This document shows, piece after piece, positions 53,210-63,000 of a stretch of 64,000 nucleotides of DNA. The position numbers were made by a program, and so were the translations under genes. Positions within the stretch are counted from its first letter, which is position 1, and each line of letters starts with the position of its first letter. This DNA comes from Lichenicoccus roseus (GTDB lineage: Bacteria; Pseudomonadota; Alphaproteobacteria; Acetobacterales; Acetobacteraceae). The stretch is taken from positions 992,001 through 1,056,000 of the forward strand of contig NZ_VCDI01000001.1 of NCBI RefSeq assembly GCF_005844085.1, written 5' to 3'. Under the pieces are notes generated by a model. The model had not been told where the DNA came from. It did no database searches and saw only the letters and a program-made list of their open reading frames with translations.

Positions 53210-53286
53210 CGGAGTGTAGCTCAGCCTGGTAGAGCACTGTGTTCGGGACGCAGGGGCCGGAGGTTCGAATCCTCTCACTCCGACCA
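53210..53286 (+). tRNA. tRNA-Pro (anticodon CGG)
   Basis: A complete 77-nt cloverleaf. The acceptor stem is CGGAGTG with CACTCCG, the D-arm contains AGCTCAGCCTGGTAGAGC, the anticodon stem CTGTG/CGCAG encloses TTCGGGA (anticodon CGG at 53244-53246), and the T-arm contains GGTTCGAATCC. The CCA end is encoded. It reads CCG codons, which are abundant in this GC-rich DNA. No integrated element is seen at its 3' end. Confidence 0.95.
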
Positions 53287-53381
53287 GCCTTTTCATGAGG
53301 CCAGGTCAAACTCCCGCAGCTTGTCTTGGTCTGGTTGAACCCAAGGCTGTGGCTGACGGGTTCCAATCCGGTGGCAACCGA

Positions 53382-55646
53382 TCAGGCCGCGATTGCGACC
53401 GGGACATGCTGCTGAATGGCCTGGGAGATCCAGGCCCTTGCGGACCCTTCCTTGCTGAACTCGATGCTGTACACGCCAGCCGCTCCTTCCCGCACGATTG
53501 TCGCGGGGATAGGTCCGGCATTGGGCCCGAACTGGATGGTCAGATGGGTGCCGGCGGCAACCTTCAGGTTGGCCTGGAACGCAGCGCCTCCCTCGGACAG
53601 GTTGTCGACCGGCACGGTCATGGCAGCCTGGCCAGGAAGCAGTACGCTGGCCGTCACGGCCCGGAGCTGGAAGCGCTCGAACTGGCGCCGGTCGCTGGCA
53701 TCCGACTTGATCGCGGTCAGGAACCGGTTGACCTCCTCGCGCAGCGTCACGGTTTCGGTGCCGATGTTGGTCGCCCCGGTCAACACGACCTGACTGGCCG
53801 AGCCAGCCTGGTCCGCCACAGAGACAACCTGTCCCATGGCGCGAGCCGAACGCGCAGTGGACTCCGACACCGCATGCACGGAGCCGGCGATCTCCTGGGT
53901 AGTGACGCTCTGCTCCTCGATCGCGGCTGACATGGACGTGGTGTTGGCCGCCATGCCGCGTATCAAGTCGCATATCTCGATCACCGCCGACACGGTCGCA
54001 TCCGTCGCGCTGCGCACCGTGTCCACCTGTTTGCCGATCTCGGCGGTGGCGTGCGCAGTCTGCGCTGCGAGTGCCTTCACTTCGCTGGCCACGACCGCGA
54101 AGCCCTTGCCGGCATCTCCGGCACGTGCCGCCTCGATGGTGGCGTTCAGGGCCAGCAGGTTGGTCTGGCCGGCGATGGAGTTGATCAGCCCGACGGCTGC
54201 TCCGATCCGCAAGGTGGCAGCCGAAAGATCGCCGATGGCCGCCTGGCCGGTTTTCGCTCGCTCGACCGCCTGCTGCGAGGTCATCGCCGCCGACGAGACC
54301 TGACGGGCGATTTCGCCAAAACTGGCGGTCAGCTCCTCCACCGCTGCGGCCGTCGTGTGCAGATCGTGTGACGACTTCCTCGCCCCCTCCGACGTGACGG
54401 AAGCTTCCTCGCGAACGGCGTCCGCCGCGTCGTTCATCGCATCGGCCGCCTGTGTCATCTCGTCTGATGAGAAGCTCAGTCGCTGCATGACGGCGTTGAC
54501 GGCCATGCCGAACCGATCGGTCTCCTGCTCCATCTCGTCATGCCGCCGGGCAAGCGCCGCGCGCGAGGCGGTCTGATCCTCCGTCAGCCGACCGGTCTCG
54601 ATCAGGTTGGCCTTGAACACCTGCAGCGACGCCGCCATTGCGCCGATCTCGTCGCGTGACCGAGGCGCCGGAAGCGGCGTCCGGGCGTCGCCGGTGGCCA
54701 GCCGACGTGTAGCCGCCGAAAGCGCCAGCACCGGGCGGATCACCATCCACTGCAGCAGCAGATGCACCGCGCCGACGCACAACGCGAACAGGAGCAGGGT
54801 TACCACCAGCGCACTGGCTTGCTGGTGATGCAGGTGCTTCACGCGGGTGGTCAGCAGATGGTCGAGCACGTTCGCCGCCGAGATGTCGAAAGCGGCGGTG
54901 TTGTCCAGCATGCGGGCGGTCTCGGCCAGCGTCGGCGCCCCCTTCTGCAGGGCCGCCATGTAGGAGGCGAGTGCCGCGTGCTCGGCCTGGTAGGCTTCGT
55001 GCAAAGCAGGCTTCAAGGTGCCGTCGAGGTTGTCCTCCTCGGCTGCGGCCATATCCCCGTCGGCGCCATCGCTGGCGGCGCTCAGCAGGCCGACGCCCAT
55101 GAGGAACTGTGCCCGGTCGGCGGACGACATGCCGGCTGCATGGGCGGCGGTGACGGACAGGTCGGCGACCCGGTCGATGATCTCCGGGAACCGGTTCAGC
55201 ACGACGTCGGTCAGGTAGTAGGTGTCGAGCACGTTGTCGAGAATGAGGTTCGAGCGATCGCCGACCCGGGTCAGCAGGTCGCGCATCTTGCTCCGCGCGG
55301 CGCCGAGCGTCGCGCCATCGACAACCGCCCGCATGGCATGCACCGCGTCCGCGGACTGCATGGAGGTCGTGAGATGGGTGCCGTAGCGGTCTTCGACCTT
55401 CTGCAATGCCGGCACCAGGGCGCCGGGTGGCATGCTGTCGATGCTGGCGGCGGCGGCAGCCTGGGCCTGCACCGGGATCATGTCATGCAGGTAGTTGGCC
55501 CCCATGACTTCGCTCCTGGCGAAGTCGATCGCGATGTTCTGGCTCGACACGATCATCCACAGGGTGAAGGTGATCGGCACGATGAAGACCACGACGGCCA
55601 TCCCGAGCTTCGCCGATATGCCGAGGGGTCGCCGCATGGCACGCAT
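53382..55646 (-). CDS. methyl-accepting chemotaxis protein with C-terminal PilZ domain
   Basis: A 754-residue chemoreceptor. An N-terminal membrane helix ([22 protein letters not shown]) precedes a periplasmic helical sensor of about 240 residues, then helix 2 (about 280-305) and a HAMP domain (about 305-355). The signalling tip contains [25 protein letters not shown] near residue 515. After it, residues 650-754 form a PilZ domain with the c-di-GMP motifs RRQFER (RxxxR) and DNLSEGG (D/NxSxxG). So receptor output may respond to c-di-GMP directly. No che genes are nearby. Transcribed alone, divergent from the MFS fusion gene. Confidence 0.88.
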   Translation of the reverse strand: MRAMRRPLGISAKLGMAVVVFIVPITFTLWMIVSSQNIAIDFARSEVMGANYLHDMIPVQAQAAAAASIDSMPPGALVPALQKVEDRYGTHLTTSMQSADAVHAMRAVVDGATLGAARSKMRDLLTRVGDRSNLILDNVLDTYYLTDVVLNRFPEIIDRVADLSVTAAHAAGMSSADRAQFLMGVGLLSAASDGADGDMAAAEEDNLDGTLKPALHEAYQAEHAALASYMAALQKGAPTLAETARMLDNTAAFDISAANVLDHLLTTRVKHLHHQQASALVVTLLLFALCVGAVHLLLQWMVIRPVLALSAATRRLATGDARTPLPAPRSRDEIGAMAASLQVFKANLIETGRLTEDQTASRAALARRHDEMEQETDRFGMAVNAVMQRLSFSSDEMTQAADAMNDAADAVREEASVTSEGARKSSHDLHTTAAAVEELTASFGEIARQVSSAAMTSQQAVERAKTGQAAIGDLSAATLRIGAAVGLINSIAGQTNLLALNATIEAARAGDAGKGFAVVASEVKALAAQTAHATAEIGKQVDTVRSATDATVSAVIEICDLIRGMAANTTSMSAAIEEQSVTTQEIAGSVHAVSESTARSARAMGQVVSVADQAGSASQVVLTGATNIGTETVTLREEVNRFLTAIKSDASDRRQFERFQLRAVTASVLLPGQAAMTVPVDNLSEGGAAFQANLKVAAGTHLTIQFGPNAGPIPATIVREGAAGVYSIEFSKEGSARAWISQAIQQHVPVAIAA

Positions 55647-55784
55647 CTCCCACGCGGTGCAGGCTGCACCGCAAACTCGCCATTAAGGTGAGGAACCCTA
55701 AGATCCGATTAAGACGCTCTGGCCGCATGACCGGCTTGCTACCAGGAAGTCCGGCGCTTGCCCGGAAGCACGGCTTGTCAATAA

Positions 55785-57656
55785 ATGCGAGGCATGAGCC
55801 AGAACCACCGCGGTAGTCCCGCCATGCGCGACCCGGTCTGGACCCTGCGCGGCTCGCGCAACTACCGGCGCATCGTGGTGGCGTTGTTCCTGTCCGGCTA
55901 CGCCACCTTCTCGCTGCTCTACTGCGTGCAACCGCTGCTGCCGCTGTTCTCGCAGCATTTCCGGCTCGACGCCGCCCGCAGCGCGCTGTCGCTGTCGCTG
56001 GCGACCGGAATGCTGGCGCCGTCGATCCTGGTCGCCGGCGCCCTGTCCGAGACGCTCGGGCGCAAGACACTGATGGCCGGGTCGCTGACTGTCGCGGCAC
56101 TGCTGAACCTGCTCTGCGCCATGAGCCCCGGCTGGACCCTGCTGCTGGTGCTGCGGGGCCTCGAGGGCTTCGCCCTGGGCGGCGCGCCGGCGGTGGCGAT
56201 GGCCTACCTCGCCGAGGAGATCCACCCGTCCGGGCTCGGCCTCGCCATGGGCCTGTATGTCGGGGGTACCGCAATCGGCGGCATGGCCGGGCGGCTGCTC
56301 ACCGGGCTGGTGGCCGAGTTTGCCGGCTGGCGTGCTGCCCTGGCCACGATCGGCCTGCTGGGTGCCGCCAGCGCCGCCTGCTTCGTGCTGCTGCTGCCGG
56401 CGTCGCGCAACTTCGTGCGACGCCCCGCCTTCGAACCCGCCTACCATGCAAGGGCCTGGCTCGCGCACCTGCGCACCCCCGGACTGCCGACCTTGTTCGC
56501 GGTCGGCGGCCTGCTGATGGGCAGCTTCGTGACACTCTACAACGCCACCGGCTACCGGCTGCTCGCGCCGCCATACAACCTCAACCAGGCGGAGGTCGGA
56601 GCTATCTTCGTGATCTACCTGTTCGGCACCGCCGCGTCCGCCGGCGCCGGCATGATGACCGACCGGATCGGCCGCAAGCCGGTGCTGGCAGCCGCCCTGC
56701 TGGCGTCCCTGCTCGGCGTCGCCCTGACCCTGGCCAACCCGCTCGCCGCGGTGATCGGCGGCCTCGCCTTGTTCACCGTCGGCTTCTTCGCGGGCCATGC
56801 TGTAGCAAGCGGCAGCGTCGGACGCCTCGCGCTGCAGACCAAGGGTCACGCCGCCGCGCTCTACCTGCTGTCCTACTACCTTGGTTCGAGCCTGCTCAGC
56901 ATCCTCGGCGGCGTCGCCTGGGAGTGGGCCGGCTGGAATGCGGTGGCCGGGTTCTGTGCCCTGCTGCTGATCCTGGCGCTGGCGCTGGCTTTGCTGCCGC
57001 AGCGGCCGGCGATCCGGCGTGGCGCCGGCGCGGCCGCGCTGCTGCTGGCGCTGGCACCCGCGATGCCGGCGCGCGCGGCCACACTGCCCGCGTTCATGCA
57101 GCAGATGCTGCGGGCGGAGCTGCCCGACCCGGCTCCGGCGCCCGCGGAGATGAAACCGATCGGCACCATCGAGGTCGCCGGCGTCCCGCTCGCTTTCGGC
57201 CATGCCGGCATCGCCGCGATTGCCGGACGCCTCGGCGTGCCGGTGCGCCACCAGGGTGATGCCGGCGACAGCGTCTACTGGGCCTGCGCGCGGCTCGATG
57301 TTCCGGCAGGCACAAGGCACCCTCGCGAGGTGCCCACCCTCACCCTGTGGCTGCTGTCGGACGCGGAGGCGACCGGCCGCGCGCACGCCGTGACCGCCCT
57401 GGCCCTGGACAGCGTGCGCGAGGATGACCGGTCCTGCCCGGTGCCGCAGCACGAGCCCGATCTCACGCTCGATGCCCGCATCGTCCGCCCCGGGACCGAC
57501 GCGGCACGCATCGGGATGCTCTATGGCCGCACGCCCCGGCGCGACGGCCGCAGCGCCTTCGTGCTGCCCACCGCCGACGGGACGCTCACACTCACCGTGG
57601 CGATGGCGAACGGACGGGTGCAGACGGTCTGGCTGGCCGATACGCCCGACAACTGA
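55785..57656 (+). CDS. MFS transporter fused to a C-terminal secreted-type domain
   Basis: A 623-residue protein. Residues about 20-405 are a twelve-helix MFS transporter of the YnfM/Nim-like group (SETLGRKTLMAGSL and DRIGRKPVLAAALLASLLG in the two halves). Then comes a hydrophobic stretch shaped like a signal peptide (GAGAAALLLALAPAMPARAATLP, about 415-440) and a soluble region of about 185 residues of unknown family. In topology the extra helix would place that region in the periplasm. It looks like two genes joined in frame. The soluble part has GVPVRHQGDAGDSVYWACARL and an Asp/Arg-rich middle but no motif I recognise. Confidence 0.78.
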   Translation: MRGMSQNHRGSPAMRDPVWTLRGSRNYRRIVVALFLSGYATFSLLYCVQPLLPLFSQHFRLDAARSALSLSLATGMLAPSILVAGALSETLGRKTLMAGSLTVAALLNLLCAMSPGWTLLLVLRGLEGFALGGAPAVAMAYLAEEIHPSGLGLAMGLYVGGTAIGGMAGRLLTGLVAEFAGWRAALATIGLLGAASAACFVLLLPASRNFVRRPAFEPAYHARAWLAHLRTPGLPTLFAVGGLLMGSFVTLYNATGYRLLAPPYNLNQAEVGAIFVIYLFGTAASAGAGMMTDRIGRKPVLAAALLASLLGVALTLANPLAAVIGGLALFTVGFFAGHAVASGSVGRLALQTKGHAAALYLLSYYLGSSLLSILGGVAWEWAGWNAVAGFCALLLILALALALLPQRPAIRRGAGAAALLLALAPAMPARAATLPAFMQQMLRAELPDPAPAPAEMKPIGTIEVAGVPLAFGHAGIAAIAGRLGVPVRHQGDAGDSVYWACARLDVPAGTRHPREVPTLTLWLLSDAEATGRAHAVTALALDSVREDDRSCPVPQHEPDLTLDARIVRPGTDAARIGMLYGRTPRRDGRSAFVLPTADGTLTLTVAMANGRVQTVWLADTPDN

Positions 57657-57739
57657 TCGGCCATCGGGTCCCGTTAACCGGAGCTTCACGCCTGTCTGGA
57701 TAGGATGGATCCAACCAGACCAGCACAGGAGCATCCATC

Positions 57740-57955
57740 ATGAGCATCGCCAGCGTCGCCGCAGCCGGATCGGCAGTTCTTGCCCAACAGATCCAGAAGC
57801 TGCAGCAGGCGGTCCCGGCTCAGCAGACCGGGCGCGTGCACGGCCATCATCACGGCAGCCAGCAGACACCCCCGGCGGTGTCTGCGGCGACCACTCAGCC
57901 GGCCTCGTCCGCCGCCTCCGCCACATCCAGCAGCCTGCTCGACCTGCTGGCCTGA
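57740..57955 (+). CDS. small hypothetical protein with His-rich centre
   Basis: A 71-residue protein with a good start (ATG 57740, AGGAG 9 nt upstream). An amphipathic helix (IASVAAAGSAVLAQQIQKLQQAV) precedes a short His-rich stretch (RVHGHHHGSQQ) and a Ser/Ala/Thr-rich tail ending in SSLLDLLA. No signal peptide cut site or known domain. The HGHHHG segment could bind metal. Its last 61 bp overlap the convergent metW frame. Confidence 0.6.
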   Translation: MSIASVAAAGSAVLAQQIQKLQQAVPAQQTGRVHGHHHGSQQTPPAVSAATTQPASSAASATSSSLLDLLA

Positions 57956-58620
57956 GCGCTCCCCGCCGGGTGCGCGATCGGTTGGCACGTGCTCGTGTCG
58001 CCGGAGGCGCCGACGCCGAAATCCTTCCGGTGCAGCAGGAACAGCGCCTGCTCGCCGAACAGGTTGGCCATCTGGATGGATCTGCGCCAGGGCGAGCGGC
58101 CCCCCTTGTCGTCGACCGCGAGCCAGCTCTGGATCGCGTAGCCCTCGCTGCCGCACAGCGAGACGAAATCGCGGATGGTGCAGGGATGGATGTTCGGCGT
58201 CTCGTACCAGCCGGTCGACCAGGTGTCGGTCATCGGCATGCGTCCGCGCAGCAGCAACTGCCAGCGCAGTTGCCAGTGGCCGAAATTCGGGAAGCTGACG
58301 ATGGCACGCGTGCCGATGCGCAACATCTGACGCAGCACCTCGCGCGGGCGCTCGACCGCCTGCAGCGTGCGCGAGAGAACCACATAGTCGAACGCGCCAT
58401 CCGGATAATGCGCAAGATCGCTGTCGGCGTCGCCATGCATCACCGGCAGGCCATGCGCGACCGCGCGCGTCACCTCCGCCATGTCGATCTCGATGCCACG
58501 CGCATCGCAATTCCGGGTGCGGAACAGATGTTCGATGAGCGAGCCATCGCCACTGCCGATATCGAGCACCCGGGAGTTCGGCGCAATCATGTCGGCGATG
58601 AGCTTCTGGTCGAGGCGCAT
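57895..58620 (-). CDS. metW: methionine biosynthesis protein MetW (methyltransferase fold)
   Basis: A 241-residue protein. The SAM motif I is in VLDIGSGDGSLIEHL (about residue 18), with GIEID, and then the MetW-specific segments MHGDADSDLAHYPDGAFDYVVLSRTLQAV, FPNFGHW and TGWYETPNIHPCTIRDF. MetW is required for full activity of MetX in alphaproteobacteria. The C-terminal 40 residues are unlike the family (usual length about 200) and overlap the convergent small gene. Located 30 bp after metX. Confidence 0.88.
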   Translation of the reverse strand: MRLDQKLIADMIAPNSRVLDIGSGDGSLIEHLFRTRNCDARGIEIDMAEVTRAVAHGLPVMHGDADSDLAHYPDGAFDYVVLSRTLQAVERPREVLRQMLRIGTRAIVSFPNFGHWQLRWQLLLRGRMPMTDTWSTGWYETPNIHPCTIRDFVSLCGSEGYAIQSWLAVDDKGGRSPWRRSIQMANLFGEQALFLLHRKDFGVGASGDTSTCQPIAHPAGSAQASRSSRLLDVAEAADEAG

Positions 58621-58650
58621 TCGATCAGTCCGGCTTGCGGCGGTGCGGCG

Positions 58651-59871
58651 TCATGCCTGCCCGGCAGAAGCTGCATGGGAACGCGGTCGCTGCTCCAGCC
58701 CGGCATGTTCCGCAGCCCCGGCCAGGAAGCCCCGTATCGTGCGGTCGAGCGCAGGCTCGTCGAGCAGGAAGGCATCGTGCCCCTTGTCGCTGTCGATCTC
58801 GACGAAGCTGACGTTGGCCGCGGCACGGTTCAGCGCCCTCGCCACCGCGCGCGACTGCGCCGTCGGAAACAGCCAGTCCGAGGAAAACGAGATGACACAG
58901 AAGCGCGTGTTGGTGTTCCGAAATGCAACCGCAAGATCGCCGTCATGGTCCGCAGCGATATCGAAGTAGTCCATCGCGCGGGTGATGGTCAGATACGAGT
59001 TGGCGTCGAAGCGGCGCACGAAGCTGCTGCCCTGGTGGCGAAGATAGCTCTCCACCTCGAACATCTCGCCGAACAGGGCAAGCGGCGCCTCGGCGTTATA
59101 CGGGTCGCGGCGCAGGCGGCGGCCGAACTTCCGGGTCAGCGCCTCCTCCGACAGGTAGGTGATGTGCGCCATCATGCGTGCCACCGCGAGGCCGCGCGCC
59201 GGAACCCGCCCATCCGCCCAATAGCGGCCGCCCTGCCAGTCCGGATCGGCGAAGATCGCCTGCCGGCTGACCTCGTTGAAGGCGATGTTCTGCGCGGAAT
59301 GGAACGGCGCGGTCGCGATCGGAACCGCGGCAAATACCAGTTCCGGATAGGTCGCCGCCCACTGCAGCACCTGCATGCCGCCCATCGAGCCGCCGATCAC
59401 CGCGAACAGCCGCTCGATACCCAGTTCGGCGATCACCAGCCGCTGCGCCCGCACCATGTCGCGTATGGTGATGGGCGGAAAGTCCGTGCCCCATGGCATG
59501 GAGATGTGGGGTTCGGTGCTGCCATCGCCGGAGCCGGGACGCGGCGAGCGCGGTCCGGTCGACCCCATGCAGCCGCCCAGCACGTTCATGCACAGCACGA
59601 AGTAGCGGTCGGTATCGATCGGCAGCCCGCTTCCTACCATGCGCGACCACCAGCCGGGCTTGCCGGTCACCGGATGCGGTTCGGCGGCATACTGGTCGCC
59701 GGTCAGGGCGTGGCAGACCAGGATCGCGTTGTCGGCCGCCCTGTTGAGGGTGCCGTAGCTGCACAGGGCGATCTCCAGTGGCGCCAGATGCACACCGCAA
59801 TCGAGCGTCAGGCCCTGCGGCAGCAAGACGAGGCGATGGATGGTCTCGGCGAGAACGGTCGGCTGGTCCAT
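58651..59871 (-). CDS. metX: homoserine O-acetyltransferase
   Basis: A 406-residue alpha/beta hydrolase-fold acyltransferase that makes O-acetyl-L-homoserine from acetyl-CoA and L-homoserine for methionine synthesis. It has [14 protein letters not shown] near residue 97, nucleophile motif [12 protein letters not shown] (about 160), the acid in FSSDWLFP and the His in DKGHDAFLL. The metX-metW order is standard in alphaproteobacteria. A succinyl-CoA preference cannot be excluded from sequence alone. Confidence 0.92.
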   Translation of the reverse strand: MDQPTVLAETIHRLVLLPQGLTLDCGVHLAPLEIALCSYGTLNRAADNAILVCHALTGDQYAAEPHPVTGKPGWWSRMVGSGLPIDTDRYFVLCMNVLGGCMGSTGPRSPRPGSGDGSTEPHISMPWGTDFPPITIRDMVRAQRLVIAELGIERLFAVIGGSMGGMQVLQWAATYPELVFAAVPIATAPFHSAQNIAFNEVSRQAIFADPDWQGGRYWADGRVPARGLAVARMMAHITYLSEEALTRKFGRRLRRDPYNAEAPLALFGEMFEVESYLRHQGSSFVRRFDANSYLTITRAMDYFDIAADHDGDLAVAFRNTNTRFCVISFSSDWLFPTAQSRAVARALNRAAANVSFVEIDSDKGHDAFLLDEPALDRTIRGFLAGAAEHAGLEQRPRSHAASAGQA

Positions 59872-59997
59872 GCGCAGGGTCTACAGCGCCACGCCCGCAT
59901 CCGCATCATTCCAGTTCCGGCCTGCACCCTTTTTCGCGCTGCATGCCATGCAAACCGATAACGTCCTTTACCCGAAGCTGGTTCACAACTACGTTAC

Positions 59998-60012
59998 CTA
60001 ACGCTCCGTTAG
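59998..60012. promoter_or_regulatory. small hairpin and TAACG-type motif before the large glycosyltransferase gene
   Basis: CTAACG and CGTTAG flank a 3-nt loop about 45 bp before the start. Just upstream at about 59984 lies AACTACGTTA, similar to the AACGTTAGTT in the promoter region at 3160. A possible shared control site of polysaccharide genes. Confidence 0.3.
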
Positions 60013-60055
60013 TTGCTCCCCTTTCCTCAGTCAGCCTGTGGGGCGGACCACGATC

Positions 60056-63000
60056 ATGTCAGCCGGCATTGAGCAGCATCCCGACGATCCGGTCCCGCCC
60101 GCCGCTGCGTCGCCGTTCGGCGAATTGCAGGTGATCGGGCATTCCGGGCTGTTCGACTGCGACTTCTATCTTGGCGGCAATCCGGATCTCGCCGGGCTCG
60201 GCTCGGAGGCGCTGTCGCACTACCACAACTATGGCTGGCGCGAGGGGCGAAAGCCGAACCTGTATTTCGACCCGCGCTGGTATCTCTCGCAATATCCCGA
60301 CGTCGCTGCGGCGGGGATCGATCCGCTGCTGCACTACATCCTGCGTGGCGAGGCCGCGGGCAATCGCCCGATCGCCTGGTTCGACGGGCTCTGGTACCTG
60401 GACACCTACACGGTGCCCGCAGGCATGCTCGGCCTGCGGCACTTCCTGCTGCATCGCGCAGACGGCGCGGTAAGCGCGCTGCCCGAGTTCGACGCCGGCT
60501 TCTACCTGAACTCCTATCCGGATGTCGCCGCTGCCGGACTGGATCCGCTCGAGCACTACATGGTGCAGGGCTTCCGCGAGGCACGCCGGCCGTTCGAGGG
60601 TTTCGATCCCGCCTTCTACCGCAAGCGCTACCTTCGCGATGACAACGCCACCAACCCGCTGCTGCACTACCTGTCGCATCGCGACGATCCGGAGGTGCAC
60701 CCGGCGCTGCCGCGACACGAGACCAGCATCCCGCGCGAGATGCGCCGAAACACCCAGCCCGGACCGTACTTCGAGCCGGTGCGACCGTTGCCTGCGGGCG
60801 CCCCCCGACGCGTGCAGATGCTGGCCTACTACCTGCCGCAATTCCATGCCGTGAAGCAGAACGATGAATGGTGGGGCAACGGCTTCACCGAATGGACCAA
60901 CGTCGCGCGCGGGCTGCCGCGCTTCGCCGGACACTACCAGCCGCGCATCCCGCGCGACCTCGGGCATTACAGCCTGACCGGGGCGGAGACGCTCAGGCGC
61001 CAGGCGGAAATGGCGCACAATGCGGGCATCGGCGGCTTCGTATTCTATTTCTACTGGTTCAACGGCACCCGGCTGCTCGATGCCCCGCTCGAGACGCTGC
61101 TCGCCGAGCCGGCGATCGCGATGCCCTTCTGCCTGCTGTGGGCGAACGAGAACTGGACCCGGCGCTGGGACGGCTCCGACCACGACGTCCTGATCAGCCA
61201 GGATTTCCGCCCCGAGGACGAGGCGGCGATGATCGACTGCTTCGGCCGGCATTTCGCCGATCCGCGCTATATCAGGCTGCAGGGCCGTCCGCTGCTGATG
61301 ATCTACCGCGCCGCGCTGATCCCGGACACCAGACGCACCATCGCGCATTGGCGCGCGATGTTCATGGAACGATGCGGCGAGGACCCGATCTTCCTGATGG
61401 CGCAGGCATTCGGCGAGACCGATCCGCGCCCCTTCGGCATCGATGGCGCGATCGAGTTCCCGCCGCACAAGCTGGTGGACGGACTTCCCACCATCAATTC
61501 CCAGCTCGACCTGCTCGACACCGAGTTGACGGCGCAGGTCTACGACTACGAGCAGGTCGTGGCGCAATCGCTGGCGGCGCCGGCGCCAGATTATCCGTTG
61601 ATCCGCACCGCCAGCCCATCGTGGGACAATGACGCGCGGCGCCAGGGCAGCGGACTGGTGATCCATGGTTCGACACCGGCACGCTACCAGGCCTGGCTGG
61701 AGGGGCTGGTGCGCCACGCGCGGGCGCACCCGTTCTTCGGCAGTCCGATCGTCTGCATCAATGCCTGGAACGAGTGGGCGGAAGGGGCCTATCTCGAGCC
61801 GGACCTGCATCATGGCGCCGCCTACCTTAACGCCACCGCGCGCGCGGTCAGCGGCTGCAGTACGACGACACGTCCCGGTCGCATCCTGCTGGTCGGCCAC
61901 GACGCCTTCCAGGCCGGCGCGCAGAGCCTGCTGCTGCATATCGGACGCCAGCTCAGCCGTGCGCATGGCATCGAGATCAGCTTCCTGCTGCTGGCTGGCG
62001 GCGCGCTGCTGGCGGGCTACCAGGCAACCGGCCCGACCCGGGTGATGGCGGCCGACGATCCGGCCCTGGCCGCCTGGCTCGACCGGCTGCGGCGCGACGG
62101 CTACGACGCCGCCATCGTGAACTCGTCGGCCTCCGGCGCCGCCGGGGCGCAGCTGCACGCCGCCGAGATCGGCTACACCCTGCTGGTGCACGAGCTGCCG
62201 ACAGTGATCGCCGAGAAGCACCTGCGGCACGTCCTCGCCGCCGCCGCCGCATCCGCCCGCAGCGTGGTGTTCCCCGCCACCGTCGTGCAGAACGCCGTTC
62301 GCGCGCTGGTCCAGCTGCCGGAGGCGAAGTGCCGGCTGCTGCCGCAGGGCCTGTATCGCCGATGCCGCTACTCGGCGCGCGCACGCTCCATGCTGCGGCG
62401 GCGCCTCGGCCTGCCGGCGGACGCGCTGCTGATGATAGGCATGGGCTATGGCGACCTGCGCAAGGGGTTCGACCTGTTCCTGCAGCTCTGGCGCACCCTG
62501 CAGTCGTCGCCTCGCTCACGTGCGAAATCGGCCGGGCCGGCCCGGCAGGTGCACTGCCTGTGGCTCGGCGAGCTCGATCCCGGCCTGCGTCTCTACCTGC
62601 AGGCCGAACTCGATCTCGCGCTCGCGACGGGCAGCTTCCACATGCTCGGCTACGTGCAGGACGCGCCGGACTATCTCAGCGCCGCCGACGTGTTCGTGCT
62701 GACCTCGCGCGAGGATCCGCTGCCGAGCGTGGTCCTGGAGGCGATGGCGACCGGCCTGTCCTGCGTCGCCTTCGCCAGTGGCGGCGGCATTCCCGAACTG
62801 ATCGAGCAGCATGGCGGCGGCGCGCTGGCACCGCTCGGCGACCTCGCCGGCATGGCCGGGCAGGCGCTGGCGCTGGCGGCGCAGACCCACGCGCAGTCCG
62901 CCGCCGCCCGGGCCGCGATCGGCAGGCGGGCGGCGGCGCGGCACGATTTCGGCAGCTATGTCACGAGCCTGGTGGCGCTCGCCCGGCCGGCGCTGCCGCG

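Noticed and set aside
53210-53400. integrative element or att site at the tRNA-Pro gene
   Set aside because: No integrase gene and no direct repeat of the tRNA 3' end were seen downstream; the next gene is a chemoreceptor.
55698-57734. 678-codon minus-strand frame under the MFS fusion gene
   Set aside because: Gln/Gly/His-rich shadow of the MFS frame; no start signals or domains.
58651-59871. SAM or homocysteine riboswitch upstream of metX
   Set aside because: The region 59872-60055 has no conserved SAM-II or SAH-type core that I can recognise; only a small hairpin near 60000 facing the other gene.
60059-62230. 723-codon minus-strand frame under the large glycosyltransferase
   Set aside because: The sense frame has strong domain matches; the antisense composition is shadow-like.
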